Positions 8,854 through 16,009 of a stretch of 64,000 nucleotides of DNA are shown here, piece by piece (within the stretch, counting starts at the first letter, position 1; every line of letters begins with the position of its first letter). A model generated the notes under the pieces. It was not told the origin of the DNA. It did not search any database and saw nothing but the letters and a program-made list of their open reading frames with translations. The position numbers were made by a program, and so were the translations under genes. The stretch is from CAVRQM01 sp963756975 (lineage in GTDB: Bacteria; Pseudomonadota; Alphaproteobacteria; Acetobacterales; Acetobacteraceae), in the NCBI GenBank assembly GCA_963756975.1, contig CAVWPS010000001.1, positions 62,001 to 126,000 of the forward strand, given 5' to 3'.

Positions 8854-9921
8854 TCAAGCGACCTGATCCGCCTTGGTCGACCCGCGCGACCCCTGCGGCT
8901 TATCCGGCCCCGCCGTCGTGTCGCGCGACGTCTGGTGTTCCATCTCGACGTTCAGCTCGTCGCCGACCAGCACGATGATCGTCGAAATCCAGATCCACGT
9001 CATGAACCCGACCACCGCGCCGAGCGACCCGTAGGTCTTGTTGTAGCTGCCGAAATTCGCGACGTACCAGGAGAACCCGGCCGACGCCAAAACCCACGTG
9101 ATCGAGGCGAACGCGCTGCCCCAGCTCACCCAGCGCCATTTCGGCTTCGTGCGGCTCGGCCCGTAGCGGTAGATCAGGGCGAGGAACAACCCGACGGCGC
9201 ATAGCAGCAACGGCCATCGCGCGGCCCGCAGCAGGAACTCGCCGCTGTCGCTGAGCCCGACATAGGCCAGCACCACGGGCAGCACGACGACGGCGGTCAT
9301 CGCGAGCACGATGAACAGCAGCCCGCCGGCGGTGAAGCCGAGCGTCAGCGCGGTGCGGACCATGAAGCCCCGCTTTTCCCGCTCGTCGTTGACCACGTTC
9401 AGCGAATCGAACAGCGCTTTGACGCCCTGGTTGGCGCTCCACAGCGAGGTCGCCAGCCCGAACAGCACGCCGAACCCGAGCGCCTTCGGCGTGCTGGATG
9501 TCAGCGCCTGCACCTGCGCCTTGATGATGTCCATCCCGCCGCCCGGCATGACGCCGTTCAGCCCGGCGAGCTGGTCCGACACCGTGCGCGGATCGGCGAA
9601 CAGGCCGTACAGCGAGATCAGCGCGGCCAGTGCGGGGAAGATCGCCAGCAGGGAGAAGAACGTGACCCCGGCCGCCTCGGTCATCAGCCGGTGATCGGAG
9701 ATCTGCTTGGCGACCCGCTTGCCGATCGCGAGCCAGGCGCGCCGCGGCAGCTGCGACGGCCGCTCCGCGTCGCGGCCTTCCCCGTGCTCGGCCGCCGGCG
9801 ACGGTGTGGCCGGGACAGGCGCGCGGCGTTCGCGCGAGACGGCGACCGCCTCGGCGATCAGCGCCGTGAGGCCGAGGCCCGCGACGACCAGCGGGTGGTC
9901 GAGCTTCGATTTCATGGGCAC
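8854..9921 (-). CDS. YihY/BrkB-family inner-membrane protein
   Basis: 355-residue membrane protein of the YihY (formerly RNase BN) family, whose function is not established. A short N-terminal hydrophobic stretch (LVVAGLGLTALIAEAVAV) and a charged linker precede the core. The core carries the family motif MTEAAGVTFFSLLAIFPALAAL and SLWSANQGVKALFDSLN, followed by several predicted membrane helices. The C-terminal tail after VGDELNVEME is hydrophilic. The start ATG at 9921 has an AAGGAG-like site upstream; the ATG two codons in (9915) is an equal candidate. It shares no operon with neighbours. Confidence 0.88.
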   Translation of the reverse strand: MPMKSKLDHPLVVAGLGLTALIAEAVAVSRERRAPVPATPSPAAEHGEGRDAERPSQLPRRAWLAIGKRVAKQISDHRLMTEAAGVTFFSLLAIFPALAALISLYGLFADPRTVSDQLAGLNGVMPGGGMDIIKAQVQALTSSTPKALGFGVLFGLATSLWSANQGVKALFDSLNVVNDEREKRGFMVRTALTLGFTAGGLLFIVLAMTAVVVLPVVLAYVGLSDSGEFLLRAARWPLLLCAVGLFLALIYRYGPSRTKPKWRWVSWGSAFASITWVLASAGFSWYVANFGSYNKTYGSLGAVVGFMTWIWISTIIVLVGDELNVEMEHQTSRDTTAGPDKPQGSRGSTKADQVA

Positions 9922-10166
9922 GACTCCTTATCCAAGTCCGGGCAACGCATTGCCTTAGGTCGCCGTGCCGCGTCCGGTCATTTAAATCTTCGGGAAACGG
10001 GCGGATCCGGCGCTGCACCGGGATCAGCTCGGCGACCAGCATGCCGGCCCCGGCCACGCCGCGCGCGTCCGGCTCCTGCCAGCGTAGCTCGCGCTCCAGG
10101 AAGCGTGCGGCACCCCGGCGGTCGGGCGATCTTCCGGGCCCGCACGGGACGCATCAGTATGGCCGC

Positions 10167-11727
10167 ATGAGCACCGTATCCGACCGCCTCGACCGAGCCA
10201 TCGCAAACCTTGCGCGAGACTTCCCCGGGCCAGGCGGTGCCGCCGCGATCCTGCGGGACGGGGAGGTGTTGGCCCGGCACGCGTGGGGCTGGGCCAATGC
10301 CGAGCGCCACATCCCGTTCACGCCGGGCGACACTGTTCCGCATGTGCTCGGTCACCAAGCAGTTCACCTGCGGGCTGGCGCTGGAGATGGTCCCCGATCT
10401 GTCGGTGCTGGACGGCGATGTGCGCGCCCGCCTGCCGCACCTCGCCGGGCCGGTCCCGCAGACGCGCCATCTGGCCCACAACCAATCCGGCCTGCGGGAT
10501 TACTACGCGCTGGCGATGCTGCACGGCTCGCCCGCCGAAGCGCCGTTCGGCGACACCGAGGCCGCGCGGGTGATCGGCGCCGCCCGCACCCTGCAGTTCG
10601 CGCCGGGCACCAGCTACTCCTATTCCAACGGCAATTTTCGCATGCTGTCCGACGTGCTGCAGGCGCGCGCCGGCCGCTCGTTCGCCGAGTTGCTGCGCGA
10701 GCGCGTGCTCGGCCCCGCCGGCATGACGACCGCCACGGTCGTCGCCGACACGCGCGCCATGCCGGACGGCACCGAGGGCTACGAGGGCTCGCCGGAAACC
10801 GGTTTTCGCCCGGCCGTGAACCGCCTGCTGTGGACCGGCGACGCGGGCCTCGCGGCCAGCCTGGACGACATGATCGCGTGGGAGCGCCACATCGACGCGA
10901 CCCGCGACGATTCCGGCGCGCTCTACAATCGCTTGTCGGCGCCTGTCACGTTCGCGAACGGCAGCCCGGCCGAATACGGGTTCGGCCTCGCCCGCAAGAC
11001 CGAGCTGGGCGTCGCCGTCACCGGCCACGGCGGCGCGTTGCGCGGCTGGCGCTGCCACCGGCTGCACGTCGCGTCGGCACGGGTGTCGGTCGTCGTCATG
11101 TTCAACCATCTGTCGGACGCGCACGAGGCCGCCATCGACCTGCTCGCGGCCGCGCTCGGCGTGGACAGGGACAAACCCGACACGACGCTTCCGGCACCGG
11201 CGTGGCTCGGGTCGTATATCGACGACGACACCGGACTGGCCGCCCGGGTCGAGCATCTGGCACCGGGACAGGTGAGGCTGCGGTACGGCTTCCCGCCGGA
11301 ACACCTCGACCTGCAAGCCGACGGGACGGCGCGCGGCGGAGGGACGCAACTTCGCCCCGGCGACGGCGGCGTGTGGATGGACCGGCCGGCCGAAAACCGC
11401 TCCGTCCTGCTGGCACCCCGACCGGGCAGCCCTGCGCCGGACGGCCTCGCGGGCACCTATCGCTGCGACGATCTGGCGGCGGAGCTGCTGCTTTTCGACG
11501 CGGGCGGCGTGTTGAGCGGCGCGTTTTCGGGGTTCCTGGGGCAGGGGCGGATGGAGCCGCTCGAGCCCGTCGGCCGCGACCTCTGGCTCATGCCCTGCCG
11601 CCGCGCCGTGGACCACACGCCGCCCGGCGACTGGACGATCGCCGTCGAGCGGGACGGGGCGGGCGGCGTGTCCGGCGTGCGGGTGGGATGCTGGCTGGCG
11701 CGGGGGTTGGGTTATGTTCGGCTGTAA
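10167..11727 (+). CDS. dap: D-aminopeptidase (serine beta-lactamase fold), one frameshift
   Basis: Matches the Brucella/Ochrobactrum D-aminopeptidase, which removes N-terminal D-residues from peptides. The catalytic domain has the SxxK motif CSVTKQF at about residues 61-65, the YSN motif in SYSNGNFR and the HGG motif in GHGGALRGWR. Two C-terminal beta-barrel domains follow, ending in VGCWLARGL, which is conserved to the end of the family. Total length is about 519 residues, close to known members. The frame moves +1 near 10331: TPGD continues as LFRMCSVTKQ one base later, so one extra base sits in GGCGACACTG. The shift lies before the active site, so the product depends on whether it is real. 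It stands alone, directly upstream of the insertion element. Confidence 0.88.
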
Positions 11728-11785
11728 GCCCACGAGCAAAACTAATGGGAATTGTCCGGTTGACGTAGCACAAAGGGATTATCAG

Positions 11786-11896
11786 GTGATTGACGCGACA
11801 GAGGACTACCTGAAAACCACGCGAGGTAAAGCCATAGCGGCGCTTGCAGAAAGACTAGCACGAATCACGAACCGCTATGACGAGGAATATTTGTAA
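11786..11896 (+). CDS. small ORF at the left end of the IS element
   Basis: 36 codons from GTG 11786, preceded by AAAGGGA. The product is helical and charged (AIAALAERLARITNRYDEEYL). It belongs to the AT-rich cargo. The frame is open upstream through the inverted repeat, but a start there would lie outside the element. I do not recognise it, and it could be the tail of a degraded gene or chance. Confidence 0.3.
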   Translation: MIDATEDYLKTTRGKAIAALAERLARITNRYDEEYL

Positions 11897-11932
11897 GTTC
11901 TGGGAGAACCTGCCGGAAAGCTCAAAATATTA

Positions 11933-12838
11933 TTACTGGTGTTGCGTCAATTTCTTGTTTAAGGACGAACGTTCCGTGATAGAACCTGCCGCCTCAGAAT
12001 TTATGAGTTTGAAGCCTGTGACTACGTAATACGCGGGCATTCCGGTGTCTCCTTGTGAATAGCAAGCCAAAAACCGTATTCTTACAACTATATACTTAAT
12101 AGTAGTAGTGCCAGGTGGCACAAACCATTCGAGGAAAACATCGTGAATGGTTTGGCTTGGCGGTCCACTAAGTTCGGCCACCCCAATATAGTAGGGGGCG
12201 TTTGTGGCATCCCCAAGGATGCCGTGCCGTATTGCCGTATAATCCACAAAACTTTTTACTCCGTGGTAAACTATAGCGTGGCAGTAGGCGACTTTGGCTA
12301 AAAAACGCAAGAACTTTGCGGCGTTGAGAGTTGCTTGCAGTGGAACGCGGAATCGAATCCCCTTGATTTGCACCAATTACAGTCTCAAAGTTTTCCGGTA
12401 CCCACTTAAAGGTTCGCCACGATATCACGGGCTCGACGAGATTACCGTCATGGTGGGTAGATAAAATAGAAATGTCGTCCCAAACGGGGACCGAGACTGC
12501 AATAAGGCGGAGTTCGGCCGGAAGATCGAAAGTGTGCTCCTTCTCATTTATAAAAACTGTAACCGGCAACAAGTCTGGACGCTTCGCTTTATTCCGGCTG
12601 GAAAAAATCATCCCTCGACCCTTAGTGCGCCGAAATAGGTCTCTGGCCACACGAGTTTCAAAAACGTTAATAACTTTAGCGCAGGGGCCACAACTTGCTT
12701 CCGTTGAAATTTTTTTCCCCAAAAGTTCAAGGGCATAATATGTTCATCGCTTAAGAGAACATCTTTTTCCCCGCAATAAATGCATTGGCCAAAACCCGGA
12801 AATTGTTCTCTCTGATTGCTATCGTCAATCTGCGGCAT
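11933..12838 (-). pseudogene. HNH-endonuclease-like passenger gene, two frameshifts
   Basis: Read right to left in three frames, the gene gives about 300 residues. The N-terminus has CIYCG then LSDEHIMP, the CxxCG...EH pattern of HNH/zinc-ribbon nucleases, followed by EASCGPCAKVINVFET with the second Cys pair. The rest is beta-rich and not recognised. Frame one ends near 12716 in a G4A7 run, where one base seems missing. Frame two passes near 12385 to frame three, where one base seems extra. Base composition is far more AT-rich than the host's. It lies downstream of the transposase on the same strand, so it is a cargo gene of the element. It is probably inactive as sequenced, although a homopolymer error could explain the first shift. 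Confidence 0.65.
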
Positions 12839-12859
12839 GGTGAGTATCCTCCGTTGTGC

Positions 12860-13024
12860 ATGTCCGACATACCGCCCGACGAGCAACAGCGCCGCGACGA
12901 TCTGCTACGCCGCATGCTGCAAACACCGCCGACGCCGCGCCCCAGGCGGGAGCGCGAGAAGCCGGATGCTACTCAGGTTTCCGAGACCCCCGCCAGCGGA
13001 GGAAAGCCCGCGCCTTCTGCCTAG
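12860..13024 (+). CDS. small basic protein encoded in the IS element
   Basis: 54 residues from ATG 12860. It has an acidic start (MSDIPPDEQQRRDDLLRRML) followed by a Pro/Arg/Lys-rich disordered tail. The pattern DxLLRRMLxTPPxP resembles short uncharacterised proteins common in Alphaproteobacteria. It faces the transposase gene, and the two stop codons overlap inside the palindrome CCTAGG (13020-13025). Its codon use is GC-rich like the transposase and unlike the HNH cargo. Function unknown. Confidence 0.5.
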   Translation: MSDIPPDEQQRRDDLLRRMLQTPPTPRPRREREKPDATQVSETPASGGKPAPSA

Positions 13025-13965
13025 GCGTCGGTGGCTTCGTCAGGCTGTCGATACATCAGGCGCTTGCCCTTGGCCCCGGCCAGCAAGATCGCCGCACGCT
13101 CGGCGTCGGAAGCTTCCGCGTGTTGGCCCGGAAATCGAACTCGGACAGATACCGGTGCAGGTGGGCTTCGCTGATGCTGTGGAACGTGCCGTAGATCCCG
13201 CGCTTTAAAAGCGAGAAGTGCGACTCAACCGTGTTCGTGTGCTTGAAGCCGCCGGTGGTGACATACTCGTCGGCCGAGTGATTGACCGTGCCGTGGCCCG
13301 CGAACTCGTCGCCCACGCTCGGATAAACCTTGCTCTCGTCGGTCATCAGGTAAGACTTGCGGCTGGCGTGCTTGACGAGGATCGGCCGCAGCGTTTTGGC
13401 CGTCACGTTGGCGACGTGGAAGCACGGGTCTCGCCATCGCGCTCGACTAAGGACACCACAGGCATCTTGTCGACCGCGCCCCGGCCCGCGTGCTTGCGCT
13501 TGCTCGCGTGCTTATTCTTCTCCTTGCCGCCGATGTAGGTCTCGTCGACCTCAACGACCTTGTTCGCGCCGCCGATGGGACCGGGTTCGGATCGGCCGCA
13601 GCCTCACGCAGCCGATGGAACAGGAACCACGCGGTTTCATAGTTCGTGCCCAACAGCCGGTGCAGCTCGTTCGCGTTGAAGCCCTTCTTGCTAGAAGCCA
13701 TCAGTTGAGCGGCCAAAACCCACTTGGCGAGCGGGATATGGCTGCGCTCCATGACCGTGCCGACCGTGACCGTGAACGGCTTGCGGCAATCCTTGCAGTT
13801 ATAGACGCCGGGGCGCGTGCTCTTGCCCTCCAGCTTTCTTGATACGGTCGCCATGACGCCGCAGCGCGGGCAGTTCGGACCCTGCGGCCACAGCAACCTT
13901 TCGAGATGCGCGCGGGCTGCATCCTCATCGTGAAAGATCGGGGCGTTAAGGTCTAGCTTGGTCAC
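13021..13965 (-). pseudogene. IS1595-family transposase, three apparent -1 frameshifts
   Basis: About 310 residues when the frames are joined. The N-terminal zinc-binding domain has CPRCG and, about 20 residues on, CKDC, followed by FTVTVGTVMERSHIPLAKW. The DDE-type ISXO2-like catalytic core follows, with VVEVDETYIGGKE, VMTDESKVYPS-like sequence, HTNTVESHFSLLKRGIYGT and the closing RAAILLAGAKGKRL. One base appears to be missing near 13580 (before IGGANK), near 13431 (before FHVANV) and near 13112 (before SDAERAA). All three are of the same sign and opposite to most shifts elsewhere in the window. As written the protein cannot be made in one piece. Confidence 0.85.
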
Positions 13966-14039
13966 AAAAGGTCTCCTTGCTGGTGAAGGAAACCTACGCG
14001 ACAGCGCGTGCTACGTCAACCGGACAATTCCCATTGTTA

Positions 14040-14150
14040 GTGACAGGTTTTAATGCTGAGATGGTGGTCGGAGGTTTTGCTGAATTAGAGCAACTACGCT
14101 CAGATGCGCGTCAATACCGTGAGCAAGAGACCGAAGACGCCCGGCTATAA
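14040..14150 (+). pseudogene. short coding-like fragment abutting the right IS end
   Basis: A 36-residue frame from GTG 14040, reading through MVVGGFAELEQLRSDARQYREQ and ending at TAA 14150. It starts five bases outside the right inverted repeat and is less GC-rich than the chromosome. It looks like the 3' tail of a gene cut by the element or by a deletion. No matching 5' part is seen to the left of the element, where dap ends intact. Not recognised. Confidence 0.35.
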
Positions 14151-14175
14151 AACCGGTTTGAATGATGTCTGCCGA

Positions 14176-14285
14176 GTGGGCGCGTCGGCGGGGACTGCCG
14201 TAGAAACCCCGCGTTCCGATCCACCTCGCCAAAGCGAGGCGTTGTTAGGTGGGCAGCATAGCTCTTGCCTACTCACGACGCGCCC
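14176..14285. repeat. structured repeat, copy 1
   Basis: 110 bp bounded by the perfect inverted arms GGGCGCGTCG (14178-14187) and CGACGCGCCC (14276-14285). It contains a GGGG...CCCC pair and a perfect hairpin CCTCGC-CAAA-GCGAGG (14224-14239). It is similar along its length to copy 2. No protein-coding signal is convincing. This and copy 2 fill the gene-free stretch 14151-14498. Confidence 0.6.
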
Positions 14286-14322
14286 GGTTTCAGCATAAGA
14301 CGGGGACCACTCGGGCGAAAGG

Positions 14323-14440
14323 GTGGACGCGCCGACGGGGACTACCAGGCCCCGCATTTCGATCCCAGCCGTCGACCCCTCGCGGAGCCTCGACCTTCGT
14401 GTCAGGTGGGTAGTCGATCTCGCCTGCTCACGACGCGCCC
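14323..14440. repeat. structured repeat, copy 2
   Basis: Second, diverged copy, 147 bp downstream of copy 1. The left end GTGGACGCGCCGACGGGGACT and the right end CTGCTCACGACGCGCCC align with copy 1, while the central hairpin is replaced by a different one (GTCGA...TCGAC). Conserved ends with a changed but still pairing centre suggest a folded RNA or a non-autonomous mobile element. Confidence 0.55.
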
Positions 14441-14498
14441 TGGTCGAGGGTGGGCAAAGCCGGTGATTGGCGCAAGTCCTCGGCCATCTCCGCCGTGA

Positions 14499-14735
14499 TC
14501 ACGCCGTCCGCCGAAACGCCGCGACGAACGCGTCCATGACCGCGCCGGGCGCCGGTCCCGCTTGCCCCGGCGCCCGAAGATAAACACGGCCCAGGGCGGC
14601 GGCGCCTGCGCGTCGAGCACCGTCACGAGAGCGCCGGGCGCGAGCGACGCCGCCGTGCCGTCCGCGCCGGCCCGCGCGATCCCGATCCCGATCCCGGGCG
14701 GCGGCGCGGCGGCGCGGCTGCGTCCGGCGGCGCGT
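14499..14735 (-). pseudogene. LysR-type regulator, C-terminal remnant
   Basis: In the minus direction the sequence reads GIGIARAGADGTAASLAPGALVTVLDAQ, then PPPWAVFIF. One frame later it reads AVMDAFVAAFRRTA followed by a stop. This is the end of a LysR effector-binding domain (the family pattern LVxVLxxWxPPP followed by an xxFVxxxR end). No helix-turn-helix or first half is present. At about 14735 it meets the SDR remnant on the other strand, so both genes were truncated by the same event. Confidence 0.55.
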
Positions 14736-14934
14736 GACGCCGGGTGCGCGGAACAGGCGCGCCCCCGATCCGCGTCAACACGATCAGGCCCGGCTTCGTC
14801 GACACCGGTTTCTGGGACGCCCCTGCCTCCCGCGACGGTCGAGGACATCCGTGCCAAGGTTCGCGCGGATTTTCCGGCGAGGCGGCTCGGCACCCGTCGC
14901 GCGCGGCGATGTGTTGGTCGACGGGATGTCCTGA
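14736..14934 (+). pseudogene. short-chain dehydrogenase, C-terminal remnant
   Basis: Begins inside the SDR motif IRVNTIRPGFVDTGFWDA, passes to the next frame (LPPATVEDIRAKVRADFPARRLG) and ends in a third frame with GDVLVDGMS and a stop. The usual FLASD segment between these parts is missing, so there is also an internal deletion. The Rossmann N-terminus and active site are absent. An intact SDR follows 52 bp downstream, but the two are not close copies at their ends. Confidence 0.6.
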
Positions 14935-14986
14935 CGGCGCGAGAGATGCTCCGTCACCCACGGCAGCACACACAAGGGAGACAACG

Positions 14987-15769
14987 ATGCAGCGTTTCGA
15001 AGGCAAGGTCGTCATCGTCACCGGGGCGGGGACGGGGATCGGGGCGGCGACGGCCAAGCGGTTCCTGCGCGAGGGGGCGACGGTCGTGCTGAACGGCCGC
15101 CGCGAGGAAAAGCTGCGCGAGACGGTCGCGGGCACCGACGCGGCGAAATCGCTGATCCACGCCGGGGACGTGTCGGACGAGGCGTATATCAAGCGCCTGG
15201 TCGACGACACGGTCGCCCGCTTCGGCCGGCTCGACGTGCTGGTCAACAATGCCGGGTTCGCGATCTTCGGACCGTTCGCCGAGCTGACCACCGCGGACTG
15301 GCACCGTCAGCTCGCGACCGACCTGGACGGCGTCTTCTTCGGCACCCGCGAGGCGCTGCCGCATTTGCTGAAGACCGGCGGCTCGATCGTCAACGTGTCG
15401 TCCGCCTCCGGCCTCGGCGGCGACTGGGGCGGGAGCGGTTACAACGCGGCCAAAGGTGCCGTGTCGAACCTGACGCGCTCGCTCGCCCTGGAATACGCCG
15501 CGCGCGGTGTCCGGGTGAACGCCGTCGCCCCCAGCCTGACCACCACGGACGCGACGACGGATTTGGAGAAGAGCGAGGCCATCATGTCGACGTTCCGCGG
15601 CCGCCTGCCGATGGGCCGGCCCGCGACACCGGACGAGGTGGCATCCGTGATCGCGTTCCTCGCCAGCGACGACGCGGGCTTCGTCAACGGGGTGATCCTG
15701 CCGGTCGATGGCGGCCTGTCCGCGTCCAACGGCCAGCCGAACTTTCTGGCGCTGTTCGCGCAGGGATGA
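14987..15769 (+). CDS. SDR-family NAD(P)-dependent oxidoreductase
   Basis: 260-residue classical SDR, cytosolic. The cofactor motif TGAGTGIG is at residues 12-19 and the NNAG motif in VLVNNAGF. The catalytic Ser is in VNVSSASG and the YxxxK pair in GYNAAKGAV. The C-terminus has the typical VNGVILPVDGGLSA. The Arg in the second beta strand (NGRRE) suggests NADPH preference. Start ATG 14987 follows AAGGGAG at good spacing. The substrate cannot be told from sequence. It lies next to the rearranged region but is intact and has normal host codon use. Confidence 0.85.
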   Translation: MQRFEGKVVIVTGAGTGIGAATAKRFLREGATVVLNGRREEKLRETVAGTDAAKSLIHAGDVSDEAYIKRLVDDTVARFGRLDVLVNNAGFAIFGPFAELTTADWHRQLATDLDGVFFGTREALPHLLKTGGSIVNVSSASGLGGDWGGSGYNAAKGAVSNLTRSLALEYAARGVRVNAVAPSLTTTDATTDLEKSEAIMSTFRGRLPMGRPATPDEVASVIAFLASDDAGFVNGVILPVDGGLSASNGQPNFLALFAQG

Positions 15770-15901
15770 CGGGCCGCCCGGGTGGCGGCTTGGGCGCTCG
15801 ACGATCCCGATTCATGGTTGCACCGGCGACCTCGCGGCCGCCGAGCGAATCATGGTTCGCGCGTGACAGCGCTCTAAGGCCATCGTTGCCGGGTCGGTGC
15901 T

Positions 15902-15991
15902 TGGCGGAGGGAGTGGGATTCGAACCCACGGTGCGCTTGCACGCACGGCGGTTTTCAAGACCGCTGCCTTAAACCGCTCGGCCATCCCTCC
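15902..15991 (-). tRNA. tRNA-Ser (UGA anticodon)
   Basis: Read on the minus strand from 15991, the acceptor GGAGGGA pairs with TCCCTCC. The anticodon loop is CTTGAAA (anticodon TGA) on the stem GCGGT/ACCGC. A long variable arm typical of tRNA-Ser is present. The T arm is GTGGG-TTCGAAT-CCCAC. The 3' end GCCA shows that CCA is encoded. All stems are intact. Confidence 0.97.
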
Positions 15992-16009
15992 GTCGGCCCA
16001 CGATAGCCG

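Larger units (their letters stand above)
11744..14035. mobile_element. IS1595-family-like element with passenger gene, 28-bp perfect inverted repeats
   Basis: The left end (11744-11771) and the right end (14008-14035) are perfect inverted repeats. The core runs GGGAATTGTCCGGTTGAC and then GTAGCAC. Inside are a zinc-finger IS1595-type transposase, an antisense-facing small ORF, an HNH-like passenger and a short ORF. The left two thirds are strikingly AT-rich next to the surrounding chromosome, which points to transfer. No matching 8-bp direct repeats are visible outside the ends (AAACTAAT on the left, ATTGTTAG on the right), so a later rearrangement or deletion is likely. The IS1595 family is known to include transposon-like members with passenger genes. 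Confidence 0.85.

Noticed and set aside
9930..10160. Minus-strand stretch reading ARFLERELRWQEPDARG and MLVAELIPVQRRIRPFPEDL
   Set aside because: It looks briefly protein-like but has no stop before running into the yihY gene in a wrong frame, and no family match that I recognise; treated as non-coding.
11714..11785. Upstream extension of the small left-end ORF to ATG 11714
   Set aside because: That start lies outside the element and reads through the inverted repeat; the internal GTG with AAAGGGA is better.
12700..12730. Programmed frameshift at the G4A7 run of the HNH gene
   Set aside because: The required direction is a missing base in a homopolymer, no downstream stimulatory structure is obvious, and the same gene has a second shift without a slippery site; error or decay is simpler.
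14195..14232. tRNA-like T-arm (GTTCCGATCC / TTTCGATCC) in the structured repeats
   Set aside because: No acceptor or anticodon stems can be drawn around it.
14244..14250. GTTAGGT as an integron attC core site
   Set aside because: It fits GTTRRRY, but no paired RYYYAAC core is correctly placed, the second repeat copy has GTCAGGT, and no integrase or cassette is visible.
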